NCBI GenBank assembly: GCA_937871915.1
Contig: CALMPG010000101.1
Span: 1-60,871, forward strand
Origin: an uncultured Phycisphaerales bacterium
GTDB taxonomy: Bacteria > Planctomycetota > Phycisphaerae > Phycisphaerales > UBA1924
Length of the DNA stretch: 60,871 nt
Reading direction: 5' to 3'
The position numbers were made by a program, and so were the translations under genes. The notes under the pieces are model-generated. The model ran no database searches, was not told the origin of the DNA, and saw only the letters and a program-made list of their open reading frames with translations. This document shows, piece after piece, positions 43,847 through 52,595 of this stretch. The number at the start of each line of letters is the position of its first letter. Positions within the stretch are counted from its first letter, which is position 1.

Positions 43847-45427
43847 GTGCCCCCGCCATCAGAAGCCCCGCCGGAGCGAGCACCGACGCCCGCCCGCGCA
43901 GCCAACACGGACAACGCATCGCCGCCGCAGGCCGCGCCCGCCGACGGGCCGAATCCCGCCGAAACCCGCGCCGACTCGGGCGGCCGCTGGGGCGTGCTCT
44001 CGCACAAGCACTACCGCAACGTCCTGGGGGCGCAGGTGTTCTCCAACATCGGCACGTGGACCGAGATGTTCGCGATCCAGATGTTCGTGGCCCGGGCCAC
44101 GGGCAAGCTCGACGACCAGGGCACCCTCGGCGCGTGCCAGTTGCTGCCGATCTTTGTCCTGGGCGTCTTCGGCGGCCTCGCCTCGGACCGCATGAACCGC
44201 CGGACGCTGCTCGTGGCCACGCAGGTGTTGCTGGGCCTGGTGGCGATCGGCGTCGCGCTGGTGATACAGGCGAACTTCGCCAATCCCCGCACGGCGATCC
44301 ACTGGCTCTTCTTCTTCGGCGTGCTCAACGGGTGCGTCATGGCGTTCAACTTCCCGGCGTGGCAGGTGCTCACGCCGCGCCTCGTGCCACGCGAAGACCT
44401 GAACAAGGCGATCACGCTCAACGGGATCCAGTTCAACACGGCTCGCGTGATCGGGCCGGCGATCGCGGGGCTGGTGCTGGCCAAGTGGGGAGCACCCCCG
44501 CTCCTCTGGTTCAACGCCGCGACCTTCATCCTGATGGCCGGCGTGGTCATGATGACGCCCGATGATCCCGCCCCCAGGCAATACCTCGGGCGGATGATGT
44601 CGGGAATCCGCGAGGCGTGGTCGTTCCTCATGCACCAGCGAGGCCCGCGCGCCGTATTCATGGCCCAGTTCGCCCTCTGCCTTCTCGCCGCGCCGATGGT
44701 TCGGATGCTCAGCAACTTTGTCATCGCGGTCTATGGCCTCGAAGAGCACCAAATCGCCGCGGCCCGTGCGTCCGTGAAGGGCACGGTGTCGGAGGAGACG
44801 GCCAGATTCCTGGCCGCCGAGGCGGTCGGCGGAACGCTGCTGGCCATCCAGGGCGTGGGGGCGGTGGTGGGGGGGCTGGCGATCCGGTACGTGCCCAAGT
44901 GGTATCCCAAGCACCACTTCATCCCCCTCTCGGTCGCGGGCCTGGGCCTGAGCATCACGGCCTTCGCCCTCGCACGCGAGGTCTGGGTGGGGTACCTCGC
45001 GATGGCGGTGTGCGGATGGTTCTGGATGTGGGCCTTCAACCAGAGCTGGGCCGCGCTGCAGGTGCTCACGCCGGATCGCCTGCGAGGGTGGGTCATGAGC
45101 GTCGCGAACGTGGCGGTGTTCGGGGCGATGGCCGCGGGCGCGATCATCGCGGGCTTCGGCGGCGAACAGTTGAAGGTGCACAAGATCCTCGATGAGGTGT
45201 GGGCCACGCAGGCCTCGATCCTGATGCTGAGCGTGCCGCTCGCGCTCGTGGGCGTGTGGATGATGCTCTACCGCGTGCCGGAGGTGGATGGTCTGCCCCC
45301 TGGCGGAGATCGCAAGGTCGCCCGCAGCCTCGTCCACGCGATCACCGCAAGCGAACACCGGCCGGAGCGAGATGAGCGGGATGGGCGAGCCGGCATCGGG
45401 CCGGTTCAGGAACCCGAACCGATGTAG
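43847..45427 (+). CDS. MFS exporter, EntS/MFS_3-like
   Basis: This 526-aa transporter has a Pro/Ala-rich cytoplasmic N-terminal extension of about 45 residues, then twelve predicted membrane helices. MFS features include GGLASDRMNRRTLL between helices 2 and 3 (G-x-x-x-D-R-x-x-R-R) and FNFPAWQVLTPRLVPREDLNKAITLNGIQ, typical of the EntS-like MFS_3 group of siderophore or drug exporters. An unusual inserted loop (VKGTVSEETARFLAAEA) lies mid-protein, and a charged tail follows the last helix. GTG start at 43847. The substrate is unknown. Confidence 0.85.
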   Translation: MPPPSEAPPERAPTPARAANTDNASPPQAAPADGPNPAETRADSGGRWGVLSHKHYRNVLGAQVFSNIGTWTEMFAIQMFVARATGKLDDQGTLGACQLLPIFVLGVFGGLASDRMNRRTLLVATQVLLGLVAIGVALVIQANFANPRTAIHWLFFFGVLNGCVMAFNFPAWQVLTPRLVPREDLNKAITLNGIQFNTARVIGPAIAGLVLAKWGAPPLLWFNAATFILMAGVVMMTPDDPAPRQYLGRMMSGIREAWSFLMHQRGPRAVFMAQFALCLLAAPMVRMLSNFVIAVYGLEEHQIAAARASVKGTVSEETARFLAAEAVGGTLLAIQGVGAVVGGLAIRYVPKWYPKHHFIPLSVAGLGLSITAFALAREVWVGYLAMAVCGWFWMWAFNQSWAALQVLTPDRLRGWVMSVANVAVFGAMAAGAIIAGFGGEQLKVHKILDEVWATQASILMLSVPLALVGVWMMLYRVPEVDGLPPGGDRKVARSLVHAITASEHRPERDERDGRAGIGPVQEPEPM

Positions 45428-45525
45428 GCCCGGGACCCGCCCGCACCGCGAGCCCCGCAGCGGCCGAAACCGGCTCGGATCGACTCGTGCGCCGCGAACA
45501 CCATCCGAACCTATCATCGCGACCT

Positions 45526-46830
45526 ATGCAGACACGACGCCCGACGCGACAGATCAAGGTTGGCGATGCCCGCACCGGAGTGGTCCTGATCGGGGGCGGT
45601 ATCCCCAATCGTGACGGCACGCCCACCACGCCCGCGCCCGTGAGCGTGCAGACCATGACGGCCGGGTACACCCACGAGATCGACACCTGCGTGACCGAGA
45701 TCAACCGCATGGCCGCGGCCGGCGCGGACATCGTGCGCGTCGCCGTGCCGGAAAAGAAAGACACCGAGGCGCTCAAGGAGATCATCCAGCGCACGCAGGT
45801 GCCCATCGTCGCCGACGTCCACTTCCATTTCCAGCGGGCCCTCGAGGCCGTCGAGGCGGGCGTGCACAAGATCCGCCTCAACCCCGGCAACATCCAGGAC
45901 CGCAAGCAGGTCATCGACGTCATCCAGGCGTGCAAGGCCAAAGGCCTGCCCATCCGCGTGGGCGTGAACGAGGGCTCGATCATCGAGCGCAAGGACAAGC
46001 AGAAGCGGATGAAGGAACTCGGGCAGGTCTTCAGCAACCACAAGAACGGGTATCTGCTGGCGATCATGATCACCAAGCTCGAGGAATACCTCGACATCTT
46101 CTACGAGCAGGACTTCTACGACGTCTCCATCTCGGCCAAGAGCATGGACGCGAGCATGGTGATCGACGCGTACACGGAGATCAGCAAGCGCTTCGACCAT
46201 CCGCTCCACCTCGGCGTCACCCACGCGGGTCCCAAGGAGACCGGTTGCATCCGCTCCATCGCCGCGCTCTCGGCCCTGCTCTGCAACGGCATCGGCGACA
46301 CCATCCGCATCTCCTACGCCAACGACCCGATCTACGAGGTGCAGGACGGATTGGAGTTGCTGTATTCCCTGGGCTTGAAGACCCGGGTCGGCGTGGACCT
46401 CATCGCCTGCCCCACCTGCGGCCGGATCCAGGTCGATCTCTTCACGCTCATCCAGGACGTTCGCAAGGCCCTGGTGACGATCAAGACCCCCATCAAGGTC
46501 GCGGTCATGGGGTGCATCGTCAACGGCCCCGGTGAGGCCGAGGGTGCGGACGTCGCCATCTTCGCCGGCGACCGGCGCGGCATCATCTACGTGCAGGGCC
46601 AGAAGGTGGACAACGTGCCCGAAGAGAAGATCCTCGAAACCCTCATGGACCACTGTCGCAAGTTCGAGGCCAAGGTCCTCCGTGGCGAGGCCAAACTCGG
46701 CGAGAAGACCGTGGACATCATCCCGCCCGACCCGATCGGGGAACTGGGCTCGGGATTCGAGAAGATCGCCGCCGGGAATGTCGAGCACGTCCACGCCGGG
46801 GGCGTGGCGCTGACTGTTGGCAAGAGCTGA
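45526..46830 (+). CDS. ispG: 4-hydroxy-3-methylbut-2-en-1-yl diphosphate synthase
   Basis: IspG carries out the penultimate MEP-pathway step, converting MEcPP to HMBPP with a 4Fe-4S cluster. The 434-aa protein has the TIM barrel start VSVQTMTAGYTHEID, HFHFQRALEAV, IRLNPGNI and VGVNEGS; the cluster cysteines are in CPTCGR and GCIVNGPGE. ATG at 45526 is where conservation begins, although the frame opens 13 codons earlier. It lies alone between the MFS gene and the two-component pair. Confidence 0.95.
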   Translation: MQTRRPTRQIKVGDARTGVVLIGGGIPNRDGTPTTPAPVSVQTMTAGYTHEIDTCVTEINRMAAAGADIVRVAVPEKKDTEALKEIIQRTQVPIVADVHFHFQRALEAVEAGVHKIRLNPGNIQDRKQVIDVIQACKAKGLPIRVGVNEGSIIERKDKQKRMKELGQVFSNHKNGYLLAIMITKLEEYLDIFYEQDFYDVSISAKSMDASMVIDAYTEISKRFDHPLHLGVTHAGPKETGCIRSIAALSALLCNGIGDTIRISYANDPIYEVQDGLELLYSLGLKTRVGVDLIACPTCGRIQVDLFTLIQDVRKALVTIKTPIKVAVMGCIVNGPGEAEGADVAIFAGDRRGIIYVQGQKVDNVPEEKILETLMDHCRKFEAKVLRGEAKLGEKTVDIIPPDPIGELGSGFEKIAAGNVEHVHAGGVALTVGKS

Positions 46831-46938
46831 GCCGGGTGATCGGACTTCGGTGGCCGAGTCTTCCGTCCATGCGGGCTGCGCCATCCGTTGTGTTGTGGAA
46901 ACGCAACACCGCCGTTGAGGCGATGAGCGGGCGCGTCG

Positions 46939-47961
46939 ATGCATAACGCACGCATGGCCCCCCCACCCACCCCCCCAAATCCGCCCCTCCAGCCGGACAA
47001 CCCGTCCGACCAGCCCAAGAAGGCCGCCCGCGGCGGTACGCCCGAGAACTCAAACGGAAAAAACGGCCAGCCCCACCCCGCCCTCCGCCGCACCGTGGTT
47101 CGCCCCTCCGGCCCCGCCCCCGATCCGGTGGACGGCGCCTTCGTCGCCAACCGCCTGACCACCCTCGTCCACGAACTCAGCACACTCCTCGACGCATCCA
47201 TGCGAGTGATCGGCCTGGCCCGACGGTCGCTGTGCGAGACGGGCGGGGATCGGATGACGCCGCGGCTCGAAGGTCGCGATGACTGTCCGGAGATGCTTGA
47301 GCGACGCCTGGAGACCGTTGACGCCGCCATCCGGCAGATGGCCGATCTGGTCCGCTCGTCGATGATCGGCATGGCCGCCAACGGCGCGGCCGGGCTCCGC
47401 GAGGGATTCGGCGCCAGTTCCAGCCTCGCCGATGCCGTCCGCCACGCTGCGGATGTCATGACCCCGCTGGCCGAAGAGTCCTGCGTGCAGATCGACACGC
47501 ACATCGCCCCGGAACTCGCCGACATCGCGGCCGGGCCGGTGTACGCGGTCGTGATGAACGGTGTGCGAAACGCGATCGAGTCGATCCAGCGTGTGGCGGG
47601 GGGGGTGGGGGAGAGGCATGTCGGCGGTCGCGTCTGCGTGCGGGCTTGGGCCGAGGCGGGCCGCACGGGCCGGTGCGTCATGATCACGATCGAGGACGAC
47701 GGCGCGGGGCTTGTCGCCGGGAGAAACGGTTGGCACGGCACGCGCGGGCGATCCTCCGACCCCAGCCGCGCCGATGCCTCGGTGTTTCGGCTGGGATACA
47801 CGACCAAGCCGGGCGGGAGCGGCATCGGGCTCTCGCTCTGCCGCGATGTGGTGGAACAGTTGGGCGGGACGATCGAACTGCTGGCCCGGCCGCGCGATCC
47901 CGCGAGCGGGCGTGCGGGGGCGGTCCTGAGCGTGTGCTATCCCGTGCCGAGGGTGGGTTGA
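46939..47961 (+). CDS. soluble histidine kinase
   Basis: This 340-aa kinase lacks membrane segments. After a Pro-rich N-terminus (residues 1-60), a helical phosphoacceptor region contains VHELSTLLDASMRVIGLARR with the likely phosphorylated His at about residue 78. The ATPase domain shows an N box (NGVRNAIESI), ITIEDDGAGL, and GSGIGLSLCRDVVEQLGG. With a two-base gap to the response-regulator gene it is clearly a cognate pair, of the NtrB/NtrC type. The start may be ATG at 46939 or 46954. Confidence 0.88.
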   Translation: MHNARMAPPPTPPNPPLQPDNPSDQPKKAARGGTPENSNGKNGQPHPALRRTVVRPSGPAPDPVDGAFVANRLTTLVHELSTLLDASMRVIGLARRSLCETGGDRMTPRLEGRDDCPEMLERRLETVDAAIRQMADLVRSSMIGMAANGAAGLREGFGASSSLADAVRHAADVMTPLAEESCVQIDTHIAPELADIAAGPVYAVVMNGVRNAIESIQRVAGGVGERHVGGRVCVRAWAEAGRTGRCVMITIEDDGAGLVAGRNGWHGTRGRSSDPSRADASVFRLGYTTKPGGSGIGLSLCRDVVEQLGGTIELLARPRDPASGRAGAVLSVCYPVPRVG

Positions 47962-47963
47962 CC

Positions 47964-49427
47964 ATGGGCGACAAACCGAAGGCCATCCGGGTGCTGGTGG
48001 TGGACGACGACCCGATCGCGGCTGAGTCGATCGCGGACTTTCTTTCCGAGGAAGGCCACGCGGCGTCGTTTGCTCTGAGCGGCGAAGAGGCGTTGGAGGC
48101 CCTCGCAAAGAACGCCTCGACGGTCGGCGACACGCCCGTCGGCGTGCTCGTGAGCGATGTCTCCATGCCGGGCATGGGCGGCACGGAACTCCTCAAGCGA
48201 GTGGCGAAGGAGTTCCCCCGCATCGCAGTGCTCATGCTCACCGGCTATGGCACCATCGAGAGCGCCGTCGAGGCGGTCCGGCTCGGGGCGGTGGACTATC
48301 TCACCAAACCCGTGGTGGATGCCGAACTCCGCCTGGCCATGCAGCGGGCCATCCGCCAGCACACGCTCCTCGCGGAGAACGCCACGCTCAAGTCGCGCCT
48401 CGAAGATCGTTTCGGCATGGACACCATCGTCGGCTCCGATGCCCGGATGCTCAAGATCTACGACCTCATCGACGCCGTCGCCCCCAGCCGAACAACCGTG
48501 CTCATGACCGGCGAGAGCGGCGTGGGCAAGAGCCTCATCGCGCAAGCCATCCACCAGCGCTCGCCGCGCCGCGACAAGCCGTTCGTGCAACTCTCGTGCG
48601 GCTCGATCCCCGAGACGCTGCTGGAGAGCGAACTCTTCGGGCACGTCAAGGGGGCCTTCACGGGGGCGTACGCGGACAAGATGGGCCGGTTCCTCGCCGC
48701 CGACGGCGGGACGATTTTTCTCGACGAGATCAACAGCGCCAGCCCGGGCATGCAACTCAAACTCCTGCGCGTGATCCAGGAGCGCAAGTTCGAGCCCGTC
48801 GGCAGCACCCAGACCATCGAGGTGGACGCGAGGGTCGTCCTCGCCACCAACAAGCCCCTCGAAGAACTCGTCGCCCGCGGCGAGTTCCGCCAGGACCTGT
48901 ACTACCGCATCAACGTGGTGACCCTCGCCCTCCCGCCGCTGCGCGACCGCATCAGCGATGTGCCCTTGCTGGCCACGCACTTCCTCGCCAAGCACGCCAA
49001 GACCCTCGGGCGCGAGATCGTGGGCTTCACCGAGGAGGCCATGGATGCGCTCCGGCGATACACGTTCCCCGGAAACGTGCGAGAACTCGAGAACATCGTG
49101 GAACGCGCGGCGGTCCTGAGCAAGTCCCCCACGATCGGCCTCGATGCGCTCCCGGATCAGGTCGTGGGAATCTCCACTGGGCCGTCGGGCCCCGGCGCGC
49201 CGGGCCAGTTGCGACTGGTGGGCGGCGTCGAAGAGGCCGCGCCGTGGATCCCCACGCCCCTCGAGGACGCGATGCGCGAGCCCGAACGCCTGATCATCCT
49301 GCGCGCGTTGGAAGCCAACGCCTGGAACCGCCAGAAGACGGCCGACGACCTGCGGATCAACCGGACGACGCTGTACAAGAAGATGAAGACGCTGGGGATC
49401 GAGGGGGAGGAGCGGTTGGCGGGGTGA
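47964..49427 (+). CDS. sigma-54-dependent response regulator (NtrC family)
   Basis: This 487-aa regulator has a receiver domain (Asp14, Asp15, phosphoacceptor Asp65 in VSDVSMPG, Lys115), an AAA+ domain with Walker A GESGVGKS at 183-190, the sigma-54 contact loop GAFTGA at 230-235 and Walker B IFLDEIN, and a C-terminal Fis-like helix-turn-helix (NRQKTADDLRINRTTLYKKM). Phosphorylation by the upstream kinase should activate sigma-54 promoters. The target genes are not evident in the window. ATG at 47964. The stop directly abuts the vapC stop on the opposite strand. Confidence 0.94.
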   Translation: MGDKPKAIRVLVVDDDPIAAESIADFLSEEGHAASFALSGEEALEALAKNASTVGDTPVGVLVSDVSMPGMGGTELLKRVAKEFPRIAVLMLTGYGTIESAVEAVRLGAVDYLTKPVVDAELRLAMQRAIRQHTLLAENATLKSRLEDRFGMDTIVGSDARMLKIYDLIDAVAPSRTTVLMTGESGVGKSLIAQAIHQRSPRRDKPFVQLSCGSIPETLLESELFGHVKGAFTGAYADKMGRFLAADGGTIFLDEINSASPGMQLKLLRVIQERKFEPVGSTQTIEVDARVVLATNKPLEELVARGEFRQDLYYRINVVTLALPPLRDRISDVPLLATHFLAKHAKTLGREIVGFTEEAMDALRRYTFPGNVRELENIVERAAVLSKSPTIGLDALPDQVVGISTGPSGPGAPGQLRLVGGVEEAAPWIPTPLEDAMREPERLIILRALEANAWNRQKTADDLRINRTTLYKKMKTLGIEGEERLAG

Positions 49428-49850
49428 TCACGGCGCCCGAAGCGGGTACACGCCCAACGAGCGCGACGCGGCTGCGCGAAGCATTGCGCCGTCGAGCGTG
49501 GCGATCACCAACCCCCGCCGCGAGGCGAGCTCGATGTACGCCGCGTCGTAGATGGTGAGGTCGCATGTTCGGGCGATCTCCATCGTGTCACCGAGCGCCT
49601 GCTTCCAGGTAGACTCGTCGACCTCGATGGGGAGGCTCGCAAGATCCCGGATGAACGAACCGACCGCCTCCTCCGTCAGTCTGTTTCGTTTTCGCGCCTG
49701 AGAGAGCGTGTTCGCCACTTCCAGATGCCAGTGGGAAGGCACCACGAAGGTCTCTTCGACCGCGCGGTCGAGCAGAGCATCCGTCTCGGGCGTCGCCTCA
49801 TCGCGAAGACACCATGTCATCGCCACCGAGCAATCGATGACCAGGGCCAT
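49428..49850 (-). CDS. vapC: PIN-domain toxin, VapC-like
   Basis: This 140-aa ribonuclease toxin has a PIN domain: the acidic residues appear in LVIDCSVAMTW (Asp6), HLEVANTL (Glu44), LTIYDAAYIELA and ATLDGAML. VapC toxins cut specific tRNA or rRNA sites. ATG at 49850 overlaps the antitoxin stop by one base (TGATG), so translation is coupled. Its 3' end adjoins the NtrC-like gene with no gap. Confidence 0.88.
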   Translation of the reverse strand: MALVIDCSVAMTWCLRDEATPETDALLDRAVEETFVVPSHWHLEVANTLSQARKRNRLTEEAVGSFIRDLASLPIEVDESTWKQALGDTMEIARTCDLTIYDAAYIELASRRGLVIATLDGAMLRAAASRSLGVYPLRAP

Positions 49851-50101
49851 CAGCGCCGCCCCTCGTCTCGCAGGTCTTTCCACGAGAGCCCGCCGAGCGA
49901 ACAGTGCGTGCGCATCGCCTTCAGGCTTGCGATCGCCCGGGCAATCTCCGCCTCGTCGCGGGAGGGCGCGGGAACCAGACGGGCGACCGGAATCCCATGG
50001 CGCGTGATCGTGATTTCCTCGCCGCGCTCGACCCTGTCGAGGAGCTCGCTGAAGTGAGTCTTGGCGTCGAACGCGCCGAACTTGTTGGATCGTGCGACCA
50101 T
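49850..50101 (-). CDS. Phd/YefM-type antitoxin
   Basis: This 83-aa protein shows a Phd/YefM DNA-binding fold: FGAFDAKTHFSELLDRVERGEEITITRHGIPVARLVP in residues about 7-43, then a flexible acidic and Trp-containing C-terminus that should wrap the toxin. ATG at 50101; an upstream in-frame ATG at 50140 would overlap the operator and is less likely. It pairs with the PIN toxin downstream and probably represses the operon via the double AACTAGTT site. Confidence 0.88.
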   Translation of the reverse strand: MVARSNKFGAFDAKTHFSELLDRVERGEEITITRHGIPVARLVPAPSRDEAEIARAIASLKAMRTHCSLGGLSWKDLRDEGRR

Positions 50102-50138
50102 GGTGTGCAAGAGTATCGCCTCGCGTGCCGAACAAATC

Positions 50139-50156
50139 AACTAGTTTCAACTAGTT
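50139..50156. promoter_or_regulatory. double AACTAGTT operator upstream of the antitoxin
   Basis: Two perfect 8-bp palindromes, AACTAGTT at 50139-50146 and 50149-50156, lie exactly 10 bp apart, so both face the same side of the helix. They are 38 bp upstream of the antitoxin start and fit autoregulation by a Phd/YefM dimer pair. Confidence 0.65.
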
Positions 50157-50214
50157 TGAAATTGTGGTCCTATTGGCCACTCGTTCCGTGGTAATGATAG
50201 GCATACGTTTGGGT

Positions 50215-51324
50215 ATGCCGGAGTTTGCCGATCATCTCACCCAAGGCCCCGCCCGCGGCCGCGGCGCCGGCCTCAACCCCGGCAACCGCTTCGAGGATGT
50301 CCGACTCCACGTCCTCGGCGAGCACCTCGATGAGATCGCCATCGAGCACCCCGCCGGCGTGCAGGTCAAGACCCGCGTCTTCCGCGATTCCTCGCGCTCC
50401 ATCCTCAACCCGATCGACAGCCCCGACCTTGGCATGAAGTGGTCCATCAATCCGTATCGCGGGTGCGAGCACGGGTGCATCTACTGCTACGCCCGTCCGG
50501 GGCACGAGTACCTCGGCATGTCGAGCGGCCTGGACTTCGAGACCAGGATTCTCGCCAAAGCGAACGCGCCGGAGTTGCTCCGCGCTGAACTGTCGAAGAA
50601 ATCCTGGGAGGGCGAGAGCATCTCCATCAGCGGCGTGACCGACTGCTACCAGCCGGTTGAGGCGGACCTGCGGATCACCCGGCGCGTTCTGGAGGTCTGC
50701 GCGGAGTTCGCCCAGCCCGTCGGCGTGATCACCAAGAATCGCCTCGTGACGCGAGATCTCGATGTGCTCGTCGAACTCCACAGGTGCCGCGCCGCCACCG
50801 CGGCCGTCAGCATCACCACCCTCGACAACACCCTCGCGGCCAGGATGGAGCCGCGGGCCTCCTCGCCGCGCGAGCGGCTCGCCACCATCCGGGCCCTCGC
50901 CGATGCCGGTATCCCGGTGGCGGTGATGGTCGCGCCCGTCATCCCCGCCCTCAACGAGAGCGAGATTCCCGCCATCCTCGAGGCCGCCCGCAACGCGGGC
51001 GCCACCGGGGCCGGGTTCGTGCTCCTGCGCCTGCCGCACCAGATCAAGGCCCTGTTCCTCGACTGGCTCGCGAGAGAGTTCCCCGATCGCGCGCCCCACG
51101 GCGAGGCGGCGATCCGCGACACCCGGGGCGGCGACCTGTACCAGACGCAGTGGGGCGTGCGCCAGAAAGGAACGGGAGCGCGGGCGGAGCAGATCGGGCG
51201 CGTCTTCGAGGTGTTCGCACGGAAACTCGGACTCACCGCCAGGCCGTCCGGACGCACGCGCGACGAGTTCCTGCGGCGAAGGGATTTTCGCCTTTCCCGC
51301 GGCCAACTGGGGCTCTTCGGATAG
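50215..51324 (+). CDS. PA0069-family radical SAM protein
   Basis: This protein of about 369 aa belongs to the SplB-like PA0069 family. The radical SAM cluster is INPYRGCEHGCIYCYARP (CxxxCxxC), preceded by RSILNPIDSPDLGMKWS and followed by SGVTDCYQPVE. An N-terminal ARGRGAGLNPGNRFE segment is typical. The reaction is unknown. ATG at 50215 is preferred; ATG 50194 and GTG 50164 are alternatives, and the latter lies beside the toxin-antitoxin operator on the other strand. Confidence 0.85.
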   Translation: MPEFADHLTQGPARGRGAGLNPGNRFEDVRLHVLGEHLDEIAIEHPAGVQVKTRVFRDSSRSILNPIDSPDLGMKWSINPYRGCEHGCIYCYARPGHEYLGMSSGLDFETRILAKANAPELLRAELSKKSWEGESISISGVTDCYQPVEADLRITRRVLEVCAEFAQPVGVITKNRLVTRDLDVLVELHRCRAATAAVSITTLDNTLAARMEPRASSPRERLATIRALADAGIPVAVMVAPVIPALNESEIPAILEAARNAGATGAGFVLLRLPHQIKALFLDWLAREFPDRAPHGEAAIRDTRGGDLYQTQWGVRQKGTGARAEQIGRVFEVFARKLGLTARPSGRTRDEFLRRRDFRLSRGQLGLFG

Positions 51325-51396
51325 GTCCCGCGGGCCCCATCAACGGCTCCGGCGGGCCAATGCCCGCGGCCGTACGCTCTGGCCCAGGAGTTCGCG

Positions 51397-52563
51397 ATGA
51401 AGATGCACATGCCGCGCATGCGCAAACTGCGGCGCAATCTGAAGCTCAAGCCCCCCGGCACAGCGCCCGAAACGCTCGTGGCCGATCCGGCGGCGCCCAA
51501 GCCCCATGTGTCGGCCATCGGGTACGGCGGGCTTCGGGCCGGCACGGGGTCGAAGACCGAGCACCGGGAGATCGACGGCGCGACCATCGAGCAGGTGCGT
51601 GCGCTCAGGGGCGAGTTCGCCCGCGTCTGGGTCAACGTGGACGGGCTCGGCGACGCCGAGGTCGTCCGTTCGCTCGGCGAACTCTTCGGCCTCCACAAAC
51701 TCGCCCTCGAGGACGTGCTCAGCACCCACCAGCGGGCCAAGGCCGACGAGTTCGACGACCACCTGTTCATCGTCATCCGCGAGCCGTCCTTCACGCCCAC
51801 CGGCGAGCCCGCCTCCTCGCGCATCCCCGGCCAGTTCGACACCGACCAGATCAGCATGTTCCTTGGGAGTGACTTCGTCGTCACCTTTCAGGAGATGCGC
51901 GGCGATTGTCTCGACCCCGTTCGGGCCCGCATCCGCCAATGCCGCGGGCGCATCTGCACCTCCGGCCCCGACTTTCTTGTGTACTCGATCCTCGACGCCA
52001 TCGTGGACTCGTACTTCCCGGTGCTCGAGGCCTTCGGCGAGCGCCTCGAGGACCTGGAGAGCCAGGCGGTCGAGAGCCCGTCCACGCGAACCGTCCACCA
52101 GATCCACGCGATCAAGCGGGAGCTCCTCGTCATGCGCCGGACGGTCTGGCCCGCCCGCGAGGCCATCTCGTCGCTCGTACGCGACGAGTCGCCGCTCGTC
52201 GGCCCCGAGACCCGCGTGTACATGCGCGACGCCTACGACCACATGGTCCAGCTCATCGATATTCTCGAGAACTACCGCGAGCTCGGCTCGGACCTCATGG
52301 ACATCTACATCTCAAGCCAGAGCCACCGGCTCAACGAGGTCATGAAGGTGCTCACCGTGCTCGCCACGCTCTTCATGCCCCTCACCTTCATCGTCGGCGT
52401 CTACGGCATGAACTTCGACCGCTCCAGCCCCTACGGAATGCCGGAACTCGGCTGGAAGTACGGGTACCCGCTCGTCTGGGCGATCATGCTTTCGGTCTCG
52501 GGCGGGATGCTCGTCTGGTTCTGGCGAAGAGGATGGATCGGGCCGGGAGGGTGGGGCCGGTAG
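51397..52563 (+). CDS. corA: CorA-family magnesium/cobalt transporter
   Basis: This 388-aa channel-type transporter has a large cytoplasmic funnel (residues about 1-320; LALEDVLSTHQRAK, LFIVIREP, FVVTFQE), the long stalk helix, and two C-terminal membrane helices. The YGMNF selectivity signature lies just after the first helix at about 350. The basic Met-rich N-terminus (MKMHMPRMRKLRRNLK) is an extension. It is followed 32 bp downstream by the NCS1 permease. Confidence 0.92.
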   Translation: MKMHMPRMRKLRRNLKLKPPGTAPETLVADPAAPKPHVSAIGYGGLRAGTGSKTEHREIDGATIEQVRALRGEFARVWVNVDGLGDAEVVRSLGELFGLHKLALEDVLSTHQRAKADEFDDHLFIVIREPSFTPTGEPASSRIPGQFDTDQISMFLGSDFVVTFQEMRGDCLDPVRARIRQCRGRICTSGPDFLVYSILDAIVDSYFPVLEAFGERLEDLESQAVESPSTRTVHQIHAIKRELLVMRRTVWPAREAISSLVRDESPLVGPETRVYMRDAYDHMVQLIDILENYRELGSDLMDIYISSQSHRLNEVMKVLTVLATLFMPLTFIVGVYGMNFDRSSPYGMPELGWKYGYPLVWAIMLSVSGGMLVWFWRRGWIGPGGWGR

Positions 52564-52595
52564 GCGGCGCCCACCGCCGGATGTGACGAATCGCC

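Noticed and set aside
50170..51306. 378-aa minus-strand protein opposite the radical SAM gene
   Set aside because: The plus strand carries a full radical SAM motif set; the minus frame has biased composition and no homology.
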